Source: Rhizophagus irregularis (Eukaryota > Glomeromycota > Glomeromycetes > Glomerales > Glomeraceae). Taken from it: DNA of 64,000 nucleotides. Position 1 is the first letter of the stretch. Each line of letters opens with the position of its first letter. Made by a program: the position numbers and the translations under genes. The stretch covers positions 558,001 to 622,000 of the forward strand of contig NC_089460.1 of the NCBI RefSeq assembly GCF_026210795.1, in the 5' to 3' direction. This document shows positions 12,951-24,189 of the stretch, piece after piece. The notes under the pieces were generated by a model. The model had not been told where the DNA came from, did no database searches, and was given only the letters and a program-made list of their open reading frames with translations.

Positions 12951-13311
12951 TCTTAATTAAACGTGGGATCAAATTTGATGGTTTAGAGCATATTTATTTA
13001 CTGGCCTATTATTTGAACAATTTAGATTAAAATTTAATTATTTGTATTATTTGTTTAATGTATTATTTATTATTTTATTATTTAAGAATTCGTTTAACGG
13101 TTTATATATATATATATATAAAGAATAGATATACACTCGTATTTTTTCCGAGTAGAAGTAATTTTTTTTAAAAAAGTTTTTATATAGTTTTTTTTTTCTA
13201 AAATAATAGACCTTAAAAATACAGTATTAATAAAAATAATTCAAAACTGATTATTGAAATTACATGTATAGATCATATTCATCTAACCAATAAAAAAGGT
13301 GCGTATAATCC
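12951..13311. other. convergent 3' spacer
   Basis: This 361-bp spacer separates BFR1 from the ABC transporter, which run towards each other. It holds a (TA)n run near 13105-13120 and several T/A homopolymers consistent with 3' ends. Nothing else was seen. Confidence 0.5.
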
Positions 13312-16300
13312 TTATGAAGTTGCACTAAGATTGTCGTCTGCATCTCTTTCAGCTAACATTGCTTTCAAACCGTTTAATCTAGCTTGTAATTTCGGTACTT
13401 CAACAAGTTTTTGTTCTAAATGTTGTTTTTCCTCTTGAAGTTTTAAACGACGTTCCGCATCTAATTTAGTAAATACATATCCTCCTTGCCCATCATACTG
13501 AGAAAAAATAATGTAATTTTAATTATATATATTATTGAAATAAAATCATATTATAATAAATATTTAAGGACTTACTTGTAAAATATAATTATGATATTTC
13601 CATAATGATGGACGATGAGACACAGTCAATAAAGAAATTCCTAAATCTTTTATTTAAAGGGAATATATAGCGTTAGGTTTGGCTTCAAAATTTTATTAAA
13701 TTGTAAAAATATTTTTTGCTTACCAGTAGCATGAGTATACATGATTTTTTCAATATCCAAACCTACAGCACTTGTACCTACAAAGATCAAATGAAATAAA
13801 TTAATAATTCAAAAAGGAACAAGTAAATAATAATAAATAAAATAAAATAATATACATTCATCCAAAATTGCATATTTTGGTTGATGATAAAAGAGTCTAG
13901 CCATAGCAATCTGTAATCATAATTTCATAATGTTAATTAAAATAATTCGATTAATTTTATTTCAATTTACCTAACGTAAAGACACTTACTCTTTGTTTGT
14001 CTCCTCCTGATAAAGCATCTTTCCATTCGCGTTCCTTATCCCAACCTCCTTCACGCTCAACAATTGTATTTAAATGAACAATATTAAGAATATCTTGCAA
14101 ATCTTGATCAGTTTTTCCTCCTGTTAAATAAACAAATCAATAAGAAAATTTAAACAATCAAACCGTTGCATTTTTCGTTTAAAAACTAGTCTCACACTTA
14201 CGCTTTTTCATTTCTTCAACGGTATGTGGATAGATAATTCTAAAGAGACATATATTAATAAATTATTTTACAATCAAATAATTATAACTAATTACACTTA
14301 CTGGTCTCGCAATGTGCCAAGTGATAAGTAAGGTCGTTGAGGGATATAAAAAATATCCTTTGGATTTGGTCTGTGAACGGTACCACCTAAAAAATTTCGA
14401 TATTAATAAAAGTTAAATAATATTCGAAAATTTAAAATTTATTATGTAAAACTTTTATAGCTCACCATAAACAGGCCAAAGACCACCCAAGATTCTAAAT
14501 AAACTACTTTTACCACACCCATTAGGTCCCACGATTAATAAGTGCATTCCCGGTTTCACATGGAATCTTAATGTTTTTAATAAGACATCACCATTCGGGG
14601 ATACTATAGGTACATCAACAAATTTAATAATTTCACTTTCAATGACTTCTCCACGACCGGATAACACTGCGGCATTTTCCTCAGTTGAAGCCTCAGAGGC
14701 AAGTTGCTTTTCAAAACGACCTACTTTTACAGCATCAAAAGTATCCAATAATTCAGATACCTTTAGAAGTAATAAAATAAATATCAATATGGCGAAATTT
14801 AATAAAATATTAATGTAAAAAAATACTTACACGGGTCGTGTAGCCGGCCAACTCAGTAATTTCTTTATAAGAATACATGATGCGCCCAAAAGCATCTGAA
14901 GAGCTCAATAACAATCTACGATTGGTGATAAACCCTAAATAAATACCATTACGGTTATTAATAACAAGTAAAAGAAATTTTTGATGATAATAACTTACCT
15001 TCTGCACGAGAACCAAGATCACCTTTCTTTATTCCTGGCACTGTAAAGAATACAGGAACGGAGCAAAGAATCAATCCCATAGCACCCCACAAATATTTAA
15101 TAATAAAATCTTCCATCATTCCGTGAAAAATACGCATACGGAAAATTCTATTAATATGTTTAATTAATGCAAAATAATTGCGATCTAAAATGGCCTTTTC
15201 AACTTCATGCCCAGAATATAGTGCAATTTCTTCTGCATTTTCAATCAAGCGTGAATGTGTAAATCTAAATTCTCCCTAAAAAATTAAAAAAAAAAAATAA
15301 TTAAATACTCTAAATATTTTCATTATAATAATAAATAAGCAAATACCTCAAGTTTTTGTTCTTCCGCAACCATCTTTCCGAACGGTGGAGTTAATGTTCG
15401 CAATATTACAGAGGATATATGTACCATAAATGATAATGCAAATAATCCCTCTCCTCCTACATTATTTGCCAATTGTATGTTATAAATGAAAACATCCAAG
15501 ATTGGTTTCGCGAGATTAGAATATAATTCGGAAAGAGAGTTACAGAATTTCATCGTATCAACGGTAATACATCTTATATACAATTTTTAAAAGAGAAAAA
15601 TCACATCAAGTTTGAGAAAGCGTAAAAAGAAATCAAGGAAAATAACTCATACTGGTCAGCATTTTTTATACGGTCATCCAAGTTTCCAATAGCATAAAAG
15701 GTCATATCGGACAAGTATTTTTTATGTATATGTTGGGTAAGACGAGTTCTAAATTGTATAGCCAATTTATTTTGCATGTATGTAAGCTAATAAGTAATAA
15801 GATAGTTAATTAAAAAATAATAAAAATAATAAATAATATTCGTTTGAGGGGCTTATATATTACCATGCTGTTTGTATATGTCGCTGGTATAGCAACAGTC
15901 ATCCACCACACAATTCCTGTTAAGAAATCCTTTCCATTACCTCGTACCTAAAGGGCAAAATATTTTAAGTAAAAATAATTTATCATATATATAAAAATAA
16001 AATTATAAAGAAAGAAATCAATTATTACCAAAGCACTAACAATCCTTCCATCCAAAGCAGCAACATATACTGACAATATAGTCCGAAAAACTAAATTAAG
16101 AATATTAATACCTTTGCAGAGAAGTCATACAAATTATCAGAAATACATGTACTTTATTCACCTAAAAAGCCAGAATGGATAATCAACAACCATAACTCTT
16201 TTGACCTTATACCGGGAATGACAATTTTAAGTATTCTTTTTAATCTTTCAAAAAATATAGCATCTACCTATATTAAATACATCAGTATATAAATAAAAAA

Positions 16301-16590
16301 TAAAGGTATCCATCTTAAGACTCTAACATTACCTCAACTCTCTTTTTCTGCCTTGCCACTTCCTCAGCGGTGGGTGCATTTCCTACTTCTGTACGTCTTT
16401 TTTTCCCCGAACTACTCTTTCGAAAATATAGAAGGTAAACAGTTACAAACCATATTGTTCTTCCAAGTACAGTTCTATTGTTTTGATATACCGCTAAAAT
16501 TTGCACCACTAGCTTTCTAATTTGTGCAGCATTTTGCGAAGTACCAGAAGATGTAAAAAAATCGGTCAATTTTGATAGAACAGTAGGCAT
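13312..16590 (-). CDS. ABCD3: peroxisomal ABCD-type half ABC transporter (PMP70-like)
   Basis: Sixteen exons, in order: 16590-16333, 16267-16162, 16090-16029, 15947-15864, 15786-15653, 15572-15347, 15275-14999, 14934-14831, 14760-14466, 14386-14302, 14239-14202, 14120-13990, 13910-13856, 13777-13724, 13640-13576, 13497-13312; 719 residues. An N-terminal ABC-membrane (TMD) half is followed by one nucleotide-binding domain, the half-transporter layout of subfamily D. The conserved EAA-like stretch is [15 protein letters not shown]. Walker A is GPNGCGKSS (about 495-503), the signature is LSGGDKQR (about 593-600), Walker B is YAILDE (about 613-618), and the H-loop is [21 protein letters not shown] resembles PMP70 (ABCD3) more than ABCD1. 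The family imports acyl-CoAs into peroxisomes for beta-oxidation. The ATG at 16590 starts the only open N-terminus. It shares a short divergent promoter with the SNIP1-like gene. Confidence 0.92.
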
Positions 16591-16720
16591 TTTCGTAAAA
16601 AATGCAGACGAGATTCGGGATTATCAAAATATAAGAATCTCCAAATCTTAATCTCGATCTATTGCTAAATTTGTTTAAGTACCGAAACTGACATCACGAT
16701 CGACATTTTACTAAAGCAAC
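16591..16720. promoter_or_regulatory. 130-bp divergent promoter (ABCD gene / SNIP1 gene)
   Basis: Only 130 bp separate the two start codons, which face away from each other. Both core promoters and 5' leaders must fit here or overlap the coding sequences. No TATA box is evident; the segment is less AT-rich than typical spacers. Confidence 0.6.
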
Positions 16721-17939
16721 ATGGCAACATGTGATGTCAAAAATCTGCAAAAAATGACTTCCTCTTATGAACGACGTTTTAATAGTAGAATTCGCTCTCG
16801 CTCACCTAGAAGATCGAATGATAGCCGACGAAGCCTGCGTGGTTCAGCATATGCTGATGAGGAACAACGAGACCGACGATTATCAAAATCAAGGTCACGC
16901 TCACCACGAAAAAGATCTAGATCTCGTTCTCCTCTAAGAAAGAATTCTGGATCTAGAACAGCGCGTTCGCCCACTAAGAATATTTCTCATTCGATGAAAT
17001 CGCCCAGAAGACATTCTAGGTCACGATCTCCATATAGAAGGCAAACGCAAACTTCACCTTCACGCTCACCTAGTCGACGCTCACCTAGACGACGTTCACC
17101 TTCACGCTCACCTAGTCGACGCTCACCTCGACGGCGTTCACATTCACGTTCACCTAGATGGCGCTCAAGGTCACGTTCACCTATAAGAGTGAGATCAAGA
17201 TCACGTTCACCCATATCCCATTCACGAAGAGAGAGAGAACGTATAGACAAACGAACCAGAGTACGACCCATTAATCAGTCCCATTCTCCAAAAAAAGAAG
17301 AAATTGGAAATGATGGACCAAAACCGAACTTCGGATTATCTGGAAAACTTGCAGCAGAAACAAATTCTTACAACGGTGTTGTATTAAAATATTTTGAACC
17401 GCCAGAAGCTCGCAAACCAATAAAAAAATGGAGATTATATGTATTTAAAGGAGATAAAGAAATGGGTACGTTTATTAAAGCCTAGTTAGGACTGTATATT
17501 TAATCTAATTGATTTTTTATTATTGGATAAATTTAGATATTCTTCATATACATAGACAAAGTGCTTATTTATTTGGTCGGGAAAGAAAAGTGAGTGATAA
17601 TTCTTTTTTATGAATTATTTTTTCAGTGAATTAATATTGACCTCTTGTTATAAAAAGGTAGCAGACATTCCAATCGATCACCCAAGTTGCTCTTCTCAAC
17701 ACGCTGTATTACAATTTAGACAAGTAACTTCGACTAATGATGAAACTGGAGAGAAGATTTCTGAAATCAAACCATATATAATAGATCTTGATTCAACGAA
17801 TAAGACATTTGTCAATAATAATGTAATTCCTCCTTCAAGATATTATGAATTAAAAGCATCTGATACTATAAAATTTGGTTTTAGTACACGCGACTACGTT
17901 TTAATTCATGATGAATTAGATGATGAAAAGCTTGAATAA
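16721..17939 (+). CDS. SNIP1/Pml1-like RS- and FHA-domain splicing protein
   Basis: Three exons: 16721-17465, 17537-17589, 17658-17939; 359 residues. Residues 1-190 form an arginine/serine domain built of SRSP and RRSP motifs, typical of splicing factors. After the linker KPNFGLSGKLAAETN comes a forkhead-associated domain (about 225-345) with the family's hallmark strands LHIHRQSAYLFGRERK and ADIPIDHPSCSSQHAVLQ. Yeast Pml1, the relative, belongs to the RES pre-mRNA retention and splicing complex; metazoan SNIP1 is its counterpart. A nuclear role binding phospho-threonine partners is expected. The RS part is encoded by an imperfect DNA repeat (TCACGCTCACCTAGTCGACG units near 17055-17165), so its length may vary between strains. 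Confidence 0.9.
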
Positions 17940-18254
17940 TTTCTTTTTAACGCGTTTTAGATTGTCTAGTTCCAGCATTAAATGGGGTACGTTTTGTTAT
18001 TAATTATTCGAAAATAAATAAATAATGCTTATAAAGAGAATTTTTTTTTTATTTTCAAAATTATAATATAGCTGAACTAAATTAATACTTGAAATTAATG
18101 AATGTTCATATTTTACATTTAAATCATTTTATAATAAAAGAATGAACTATTATTTTCTTTGAAATTCTAAGAATAATTTTTTACAAAAATATCGATTAAA
18201 TTAAATTAGTCTTTTTTTTTAAGTTCATCACTTCTTGTTAAATGTGAATTATTT
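17940..18254. other. convergent 3' spacer
   Basis: This 315-bp A/T-rich spacer lies between the ends of the SNIP1-like gene and KEX2, which converge. No gene or structured element was seen. Confidence 0.5.
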
Positions 18255-21200
18255 TTAACTTCTATCATTATTTGATTCGCCTTGTCTTAGATCTTCACCT
18301 CCTGAGCCACTTGCATTTCCGCCATCATCAATGCTCTTTTCATTAATTGTTTCGCTTTCAACTTTTTCATCATCATTCATATATTTATCCATATAAGAAT
18401 TTTCAAATACTACTTGTGTAGTCTCTTCCTCTTCACCAGAACTATCACCAAATGCATCAAATAATTCTCTTGAAGTCATATATTGTTTGTTGCCACTGGT
18501 TAATGGAATAGAATCTTCACCTGAGTTCGTAGCTTCTGAAGATTGTAACACAGAGTAACTTTGTCGTGAAAATAATTTTTTATCCCAATAATGTTTTTTT
18601 GCAAAATAGGCTAATCCAGCAAACATAAAAGCAAATCCCATTCCAATAATCGCTATAACCCAAGTATTTGGTTTAGAAGATTTGTGCTCAATATCTACCT
18701 TACTGGACGAATTTCCCGCATCATGAGTCGTAGTGCTCTTAGGAGAATCTGTGGTTGTAGCACCTGATGATGCGGGGTTTGTAATTTTTTCGCTATCATC
18801 AGTATTTGTGGCTGGCGTCTCGGTAAGATTCTTTTGTTCGCCCCAAAACTTAATTTTCCAGTCTATTAAAGTTCCCCAAAATTCAGGATTTTGAGTGTCT
18901 CTAACTTGAACTGTCCATTTACCAATTGGATTTTCATCCCTAAATTTAAATATATATATATATATAAAAAAGAAAATATTAAAACATGAAATTACTTTAA
19001 ACAATGCTTACCAATGTTTAACGCTCATAAAGGTCCAATTGCTTAAACCACCTCGATGTTCATCATACATTCTTGGAGTCCCAAGATGTGATATTATACC
19101 ATTAGGACTAGTCAAATCAACTTGTATGTCACCTCTTCGAGTATGTTGGATATTGACCGTAACTGTGACATGTTCCAATCTTCCGAATTTGGCACCATCA
19201 AGATCACTTTGTTTTACTTGTACACTACGAATAACTCCTTTAGTATTCATAGGTATTTGTTTATTCACTCTAACAATTGGCATTTCCAACGATGCTTGAG
19301 GTCCGAGATTTTTAAATGTTTTAGCATTTTGGACAATTCTATACGCATCTAATAATCCATAACCATATTTATGACTAAATAAACGACCAGCTGCATTACG
19401 ATCCCACTCAGGTTCTTTCAAATTGAAAGGTACGGCACTTATGAGTTGCAAGTATTGCATATCTCTCCATGTAAGGTCCGGTCTTAATAAAGATGATTCC
19501 AGGTAAGTAAATCGAATTAACAGCAATTCAAACAAACGTATTAAATAATCTTAAGTTGAGTTTAAACCTCATGGATTATGATTTTTTTTTCGATCATTAT
19601 CCATAATTTAGGATTGTCGATTAATCCTTCAGTTATTCAAAAAAAAAAAAATTCAAATTATACAGCTATAAATTAATTTTACCTGATCTGTAAGACAAGA
19701 GCATAAACTCCGGCCGCAATGGGGGCAGCAGCTGAGGTACCTCCGTGCAAACTGGAACAATTATGTGGTCCGACGTCAGTAGTGTACTAAAAGATAAAAT
19801 ATTAAGCAATGTAATGTATTGAATCACAATAAATGAAAAATAAATAAATAAATAAATAAATAAATGTATTTTACAATATAACTCCCGCTTCCGCTACTAA
19901 AAGTTGTAACTAAAAGTGCAGAACACTTTTCTGCATAGTAAGGATGTGCAAACAAACGGTCAACTGCACCAACAGTAATAGTGTACATGCTATTTGTATA
20001 TCCGTCAAAATTGCAATTATCATCATTGGCACCTCCATTGCCTGAAGCGAATACAAACAGACTGCCTTTTCCTCCACGCCCGTCCTTTATGCCTTTGAGC
20101 ATAGCTTTGTAGATAAGCCCCTTTGGGGCTTCAGCTGATTGACCATCATCAGGTGGCCCCCAACTACATGAATAAATTTGATTTTCTTGAAATCCATAGT
20201 TGAGTGCTTCTGCTTCATCAACATCAGAAATTTCTCCCGATAATATACGGATACCTTATGTAATAAGTAAAAATCCACTTAGTATATATTGATTAATTTA
20301 CACGCTAAATTTAACAAATTCATTACCTGCAATCTTAGCATCTGGTGCAACTCCTACGCCACATACATCATTTTTTACGGCTGCAATTTCACCGGCACAT
20401 CTAGTTCCGTGATTATCATCAGAGAGTCGAGGTTTCGGTAACGGGGTATGATCATTAAAATCATAAGATCCCGCTGCAAACTATAAACCATAAATCACAA
20501 AATTTTGATATAAGAAACATAATCTTAATAAATATAAAATATTATTGTAATCCACATACAAAATTATCCTTCAAATCTTCACTTTCATAATCCAAACCAT
20601 CATCGACTATAGCGGCTATTACACCTTTACCAGTTATACCTTAAATTTATAAAATGATTGAATTAATATATATAATTATAAAATGAAACTGAAACCAAGT
20701 TTTATTTATATTACCTTCTTTCCATACACCTGTAACGTTAATATGATGATCAACTTGTAATGCATTAACCTAGTATTTGAATAGACCATCGCAAAAGAAA
20801 TAGGACAAAAAATTATAAAAATTATAAAAATTGATATAACTGAAAAATCGATAAATTAAAACCAACCAAATGCCATTGATATTTAAATCCTGGATCGTTA
20901 ATTCCATAGGCAGCACCGATATCATCTTGATTATTATTCTTATTTTTTGGTTTAGGAATTGGCGGGGGAACTCTCTTATGTCGTTTTCTCAATTGTTGTT
21001 TTTCGACAGAAAGTATGCTATCAATTATTTCATTTGACCTTTTTTCTAATGAAGGATTTTGTTGTCTCCTTTCTTTAAGTGAACGAAACTCTAATAAGAC
21101 ACGATCATTACTTTCACCACTTAAATCAAAATTTGAATCAAGAGATCGAGTAACTAGATGTGTCATTTCTTTTGAAGAACTGAACAAATGATGGTTGTCT

Positions 21201-21415
21201 AATGCTCCTATTTGACCGTCATATCTAATATTAAGTAAATCGGCTACTTCTCTAGGTGAAATTTGTGAATTTTCTTCAAGTTCTATGGCATAATAATAGT
21301 TTTTTTGATAATCTCGTTTTTTTAGTCTAGATGCTTCAAATTGACCAAATAGTAATATGAAGATCGTTATAAATAATAATGAGCGAAGAAATGTTTTTAT
21401 TGATAATAATTCCAT
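18255..21415 (-). CDS. KEX2: kexin, Golgi proprotein convertase
   Basis: Eight exons: 21415-20867, 20769-20715, 20639-20560, 20480-20327, 20254-19875, 19786-19683, 19482-19012, 18939-18255; 825 residues, close to yeast Kex2. It has a hydrophobic signal peptide (about 8-28), a prodomain ending at a basic site (RKRHKR), and a subtilisin S8 domain. The triad is visible as AIVDDGLD (Asp214), SDDNHGTRC (His252) and HGGTSAAAP (Ser424), with the oxyanion Asn352 in ASGNGG. A P domain ([25 protein letters not shown]-like) follows, then a Ser/Thr-rich stalk, a transmembrane helix at about 690-711 and an acidic tail ([16 protein letters not shown]) suited to late-Golgi retrieval. It cleaves secretory precursors after dibasic sites. 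The first intron begins GTTGGT, an unusual donor, and the exon 7 start was chosen because only AG at 19484-19483 gives the expected [12 protein letters not shown]. Confidence 0.93.
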
Positions 21416-22356
21416 TTTTTAATTTACTCTAAATTTTTATTGTAGCTTGTAATCGTTATAAATAAATATCTTTAAAACATTCGCAAACATTGTCCGTGTC
21501 GAAATTTCATTTGATTATTCGTTTTAAGCAAGCCACTTATTTGTAAGATAAATATTAGTACAAAAGTATAAAGATAACCTTGCCACAATCAAAAAAAAAA
21601 CCTTGCCACTTGAACAACCTGAATAACAAGTTATTACCCAAATTAGTAAATAACATAATAACATACTTGTTGTTCTTCAATGAAATATACCAAGTTAGAA
21701 CTTATTATAACCATTTAATTTTTTATTTTTTTTCTTTTTTTGCAAGGTAGTAAGGTAGTGCAATTTGTGAGATTATAACCATTTTAATTGACCAATCAAT
21801 TCGATATATCTTTTTATTTAATAACTGATTAAATTATTACCGTATATTATGGGCCCTCTATGTATAGTATCCATCCCATCCTTTTTTATGTGAAAAAATT
21901 ACTTTTTTTTTATTTGATTTTATTATTTAGAGAATCAAATCTGATTATTAATGTACTATATATGCAGGGACGAATAAATTCTGCATTAATTATGTGAAAT
22001 TCTGTGATTTGGCCAGAATTATGCAAGGTCGGCCAACATTACGATTTACAAATTCTAGCCAACTAAATCCTAAATCAGAAGAAATTATCATCATTTTTAT
22101 AACCCTATTCTGTAATTCTGTGAAATACAAAAAATCATATTATGGCCTGCAATATATGATATATTATTATTTCTTTAAAAACTAAAAAGTTTATTTCTTT
22201 TAATATATAATTAATATTTATTTTATAATTTTTGAAAAATTTAGTAAAAGTATTGTAAATTAATTTTAATTTTATAAAAATAAAAACTAATGTTACTATT
22301 ATTACAGTTAACTTTCTTTAATTATAATATATTTGGAATACTAAGAAATTTTTGTA
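21416..22356. other. intergenic DNA upstream of KEX2
   Basis: This is the KEX2 promoter region followed by repeat-rich DNA. A short segment at about 21990-22075 (GGCCAGAATTATG, CTAGCCAA) resembles sequence near 32030-32090. No gene was recognised; a 63-codon frame at 21994 has no identifiable features. Confidence 0.5.
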
Positions 22357-22358
22357 TA

Positions 22359-23319
22359 CAGTCAACTCTCTTTATGGTCACACATTTGGGACAGTCCATA
22401 TTTAGTGATTATAAAGAGATGTGACTATATAAAAAATTTCTTATATTAGTATATCATAATTCCGGCCAAAAATTAACATAATTTTAGCCAAAATTATACT
22501 CAGACCTTTATTTTATTGTAACTCCGCCAATATTAATCGTAGAGAGATGATCTTACCGCCATTCGATTCGTCTTGATGAGACGGTTCTAATGGTATAAAA
22601 TACATCGAATTCTAATCACTAGATTAATTTCTGAAATTAAAAAAATATTAATGGTTTTTGTGTAATAACTCTGCCAATATTGATCCTAGAGAGGCGATCT
22701 TACCGCCATTCGATTCGTCTTGATGAGACGGTTCTAATGGTATAAAATACATCGAAATTCAATCACTAGATTAATTTCTGAAATTAAAAAATATTAAATG
22801 GTTTTTAAGCAATAACTCCGTCAATATTGATTACAGAGAGATGAGCTTACCACCATTCGATTCGTCTTGATGAGGCGATTCCAACGAGCTATTAATCGTC
22901 TTTTTACAATCACTAGGTACCGAGAAATTTAGCAAAATGTTAAATGGCGCAGTAAACATAAATTAAGAAATATAATAATGCCGATGCTTAACATTTTGTT
23001 GAATAACTCATCAGCCAGTGATCGCAAAAGGATAAAACTACCACCATTCGATTCATCTCAGTGAGACGATTCTAACAAGCTATGATACATCTTTGTACGA
23101 TTATTAGATGCCAAGTTATTTAATATATTCTTTATATAACTGCGATTATAAATGGTTCTTTTTAATATAAGATTTTTGAGGATAGGTGTGATAGTGACTA
23201 TAGATAGATTGTGACTATATAGGATAGTTTTTAATAATAAAGTGTTTTGAACATTCAACTGGTGTGACTATATAGTAGAATGTGACTATAACGAGAGTGA
23301 CTATAGAGGGAGTTGACTG
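22359..23319. mobile_element. pogo/Tc1-like non-autonomous DNA transposon (MITE) with TA duplication
   Basis: The left end, CAGTCAACTCTCTTTATGGTC, and the inverted right end, CAGTCAACTCCCTCTATAGTC, agree at about 20 of 23 positions. TA flanks both sides (22357-22358 and 23320-23321). CAGT termini with a TA duplication are typical of pogo/Tigger elements. The 961-bp interior has no transposase frame and is filled mostly by a 147-bp tandem repeat, so the element can only move with a transposase from elsewhere. Confidence 0.75.
22519..23110 (+). repeat. 147-bp tandem repeat inside the MITE
   Basis: Units begin (TAACTC...) at 22519, 22666 and 22813, each 147 bp apart; a fourth, diverged unit begins at 23004. 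Each has TTACCGCCATTCGATT, then a short hairpin CGTCT-TGATG-AGACG. In the third unit AGGCG replaces AGACG, which still allows G-U pairing. Decayed relatives lie at 433-700 and 29325-29435. Confidence 0.75.
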
Positions 23320-23484
23320 TATATAAACATAATTTTTATTACATTTTAATAATAAATAAATCATATTAAATATACAAAAATAGGATTATTATAATTTTTT
23401 AATATATTATAAAAAGATTATTAAAATTAAATGATAATTAAGACAAATATTTTTATTATAGAAACCTATCCCTTAAATAATAAG

Positions 23485-24189
23485 AAAATTGTGTGCAAAT
23501 TTACAATGTTATCTACAGTTGTATAAAGAAATCGGTCGTAATTTTCAACATTGTTTAATTAATTATATACGCAAAATTGCAATAATTAACTTAGAATTTT
23601 TTTTTATTTTTGCATAGAAAACATTATGAATATTATATTAAAAATATTATTTTATTATTTAAATCATTTTTTTGTATAGTTACCTTATAGATAAATTTTT
23701 GCATTTGTAAAAATTGGCAAAATTTATAAAACTTTACAGAGTTAATCACATCATGTTTCTCATTTATATATCCTAGAAGTCTGAAATTTACATATATTAC
23801 ATATTCCATCTCGCTTTACAACTTTTATTAAGCTTTAAAAGAAGGTTTAGAAGGCTAATTTAGGCTTTACATATAGATAAAAAGTTGGCAACAGTTAAAT
23901 TATTAAAAAAAATTGTATGCAAATTTGCACCCAATTTTCAACATTGTTTAATTAATTATATATGCAAAATTCCAATAATTAATCTAGATTTTTTTTATTT
24001 TTGCATAGAAAACATCATAAAATTTATATTAAAAATATTACTTTTTCATATAAATCATTTTTTGGAATAGTTATCTTATAAATGAGTTTTTGCATTTCAT
24101 TGTAAAAATTGGTAAAATTAATGAAATTTTACAGAGTTAATCGTATTGCGTTTCTCATCTATATATTTTAAAAGTCTGAATTTTACATA
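23485..24189. repeat. tandem duplication of a ~300-bp AT-rich segment
   Basis: Segments at about 23485-23793 and 23907-24189 share the same order of blocks, including TTTTCAACATTGTTTAATT, TTTTTGCATAGAAAACAT and TTACAGAGTTAATC. They differ by scattered substitutions and small gaps. The second copy ends exactly at the transposon inserted at 24190. Confidence 0.7.

Noticed and set aside
16765-17271. minus-strand frames opposite the RS domain
   Set aside because: Arg/Ser codon repeats generate open antisense frames; the plus strand encodes a full RS-FHA protein with conserved domain order.
19008-19535. upstream start of KEX2 exon 7 at 19535
   Set aside because: It reads through the intron; only joining 19683 to 19482 gives the expected [15 protein letters not shown] sequence and keeps frame.
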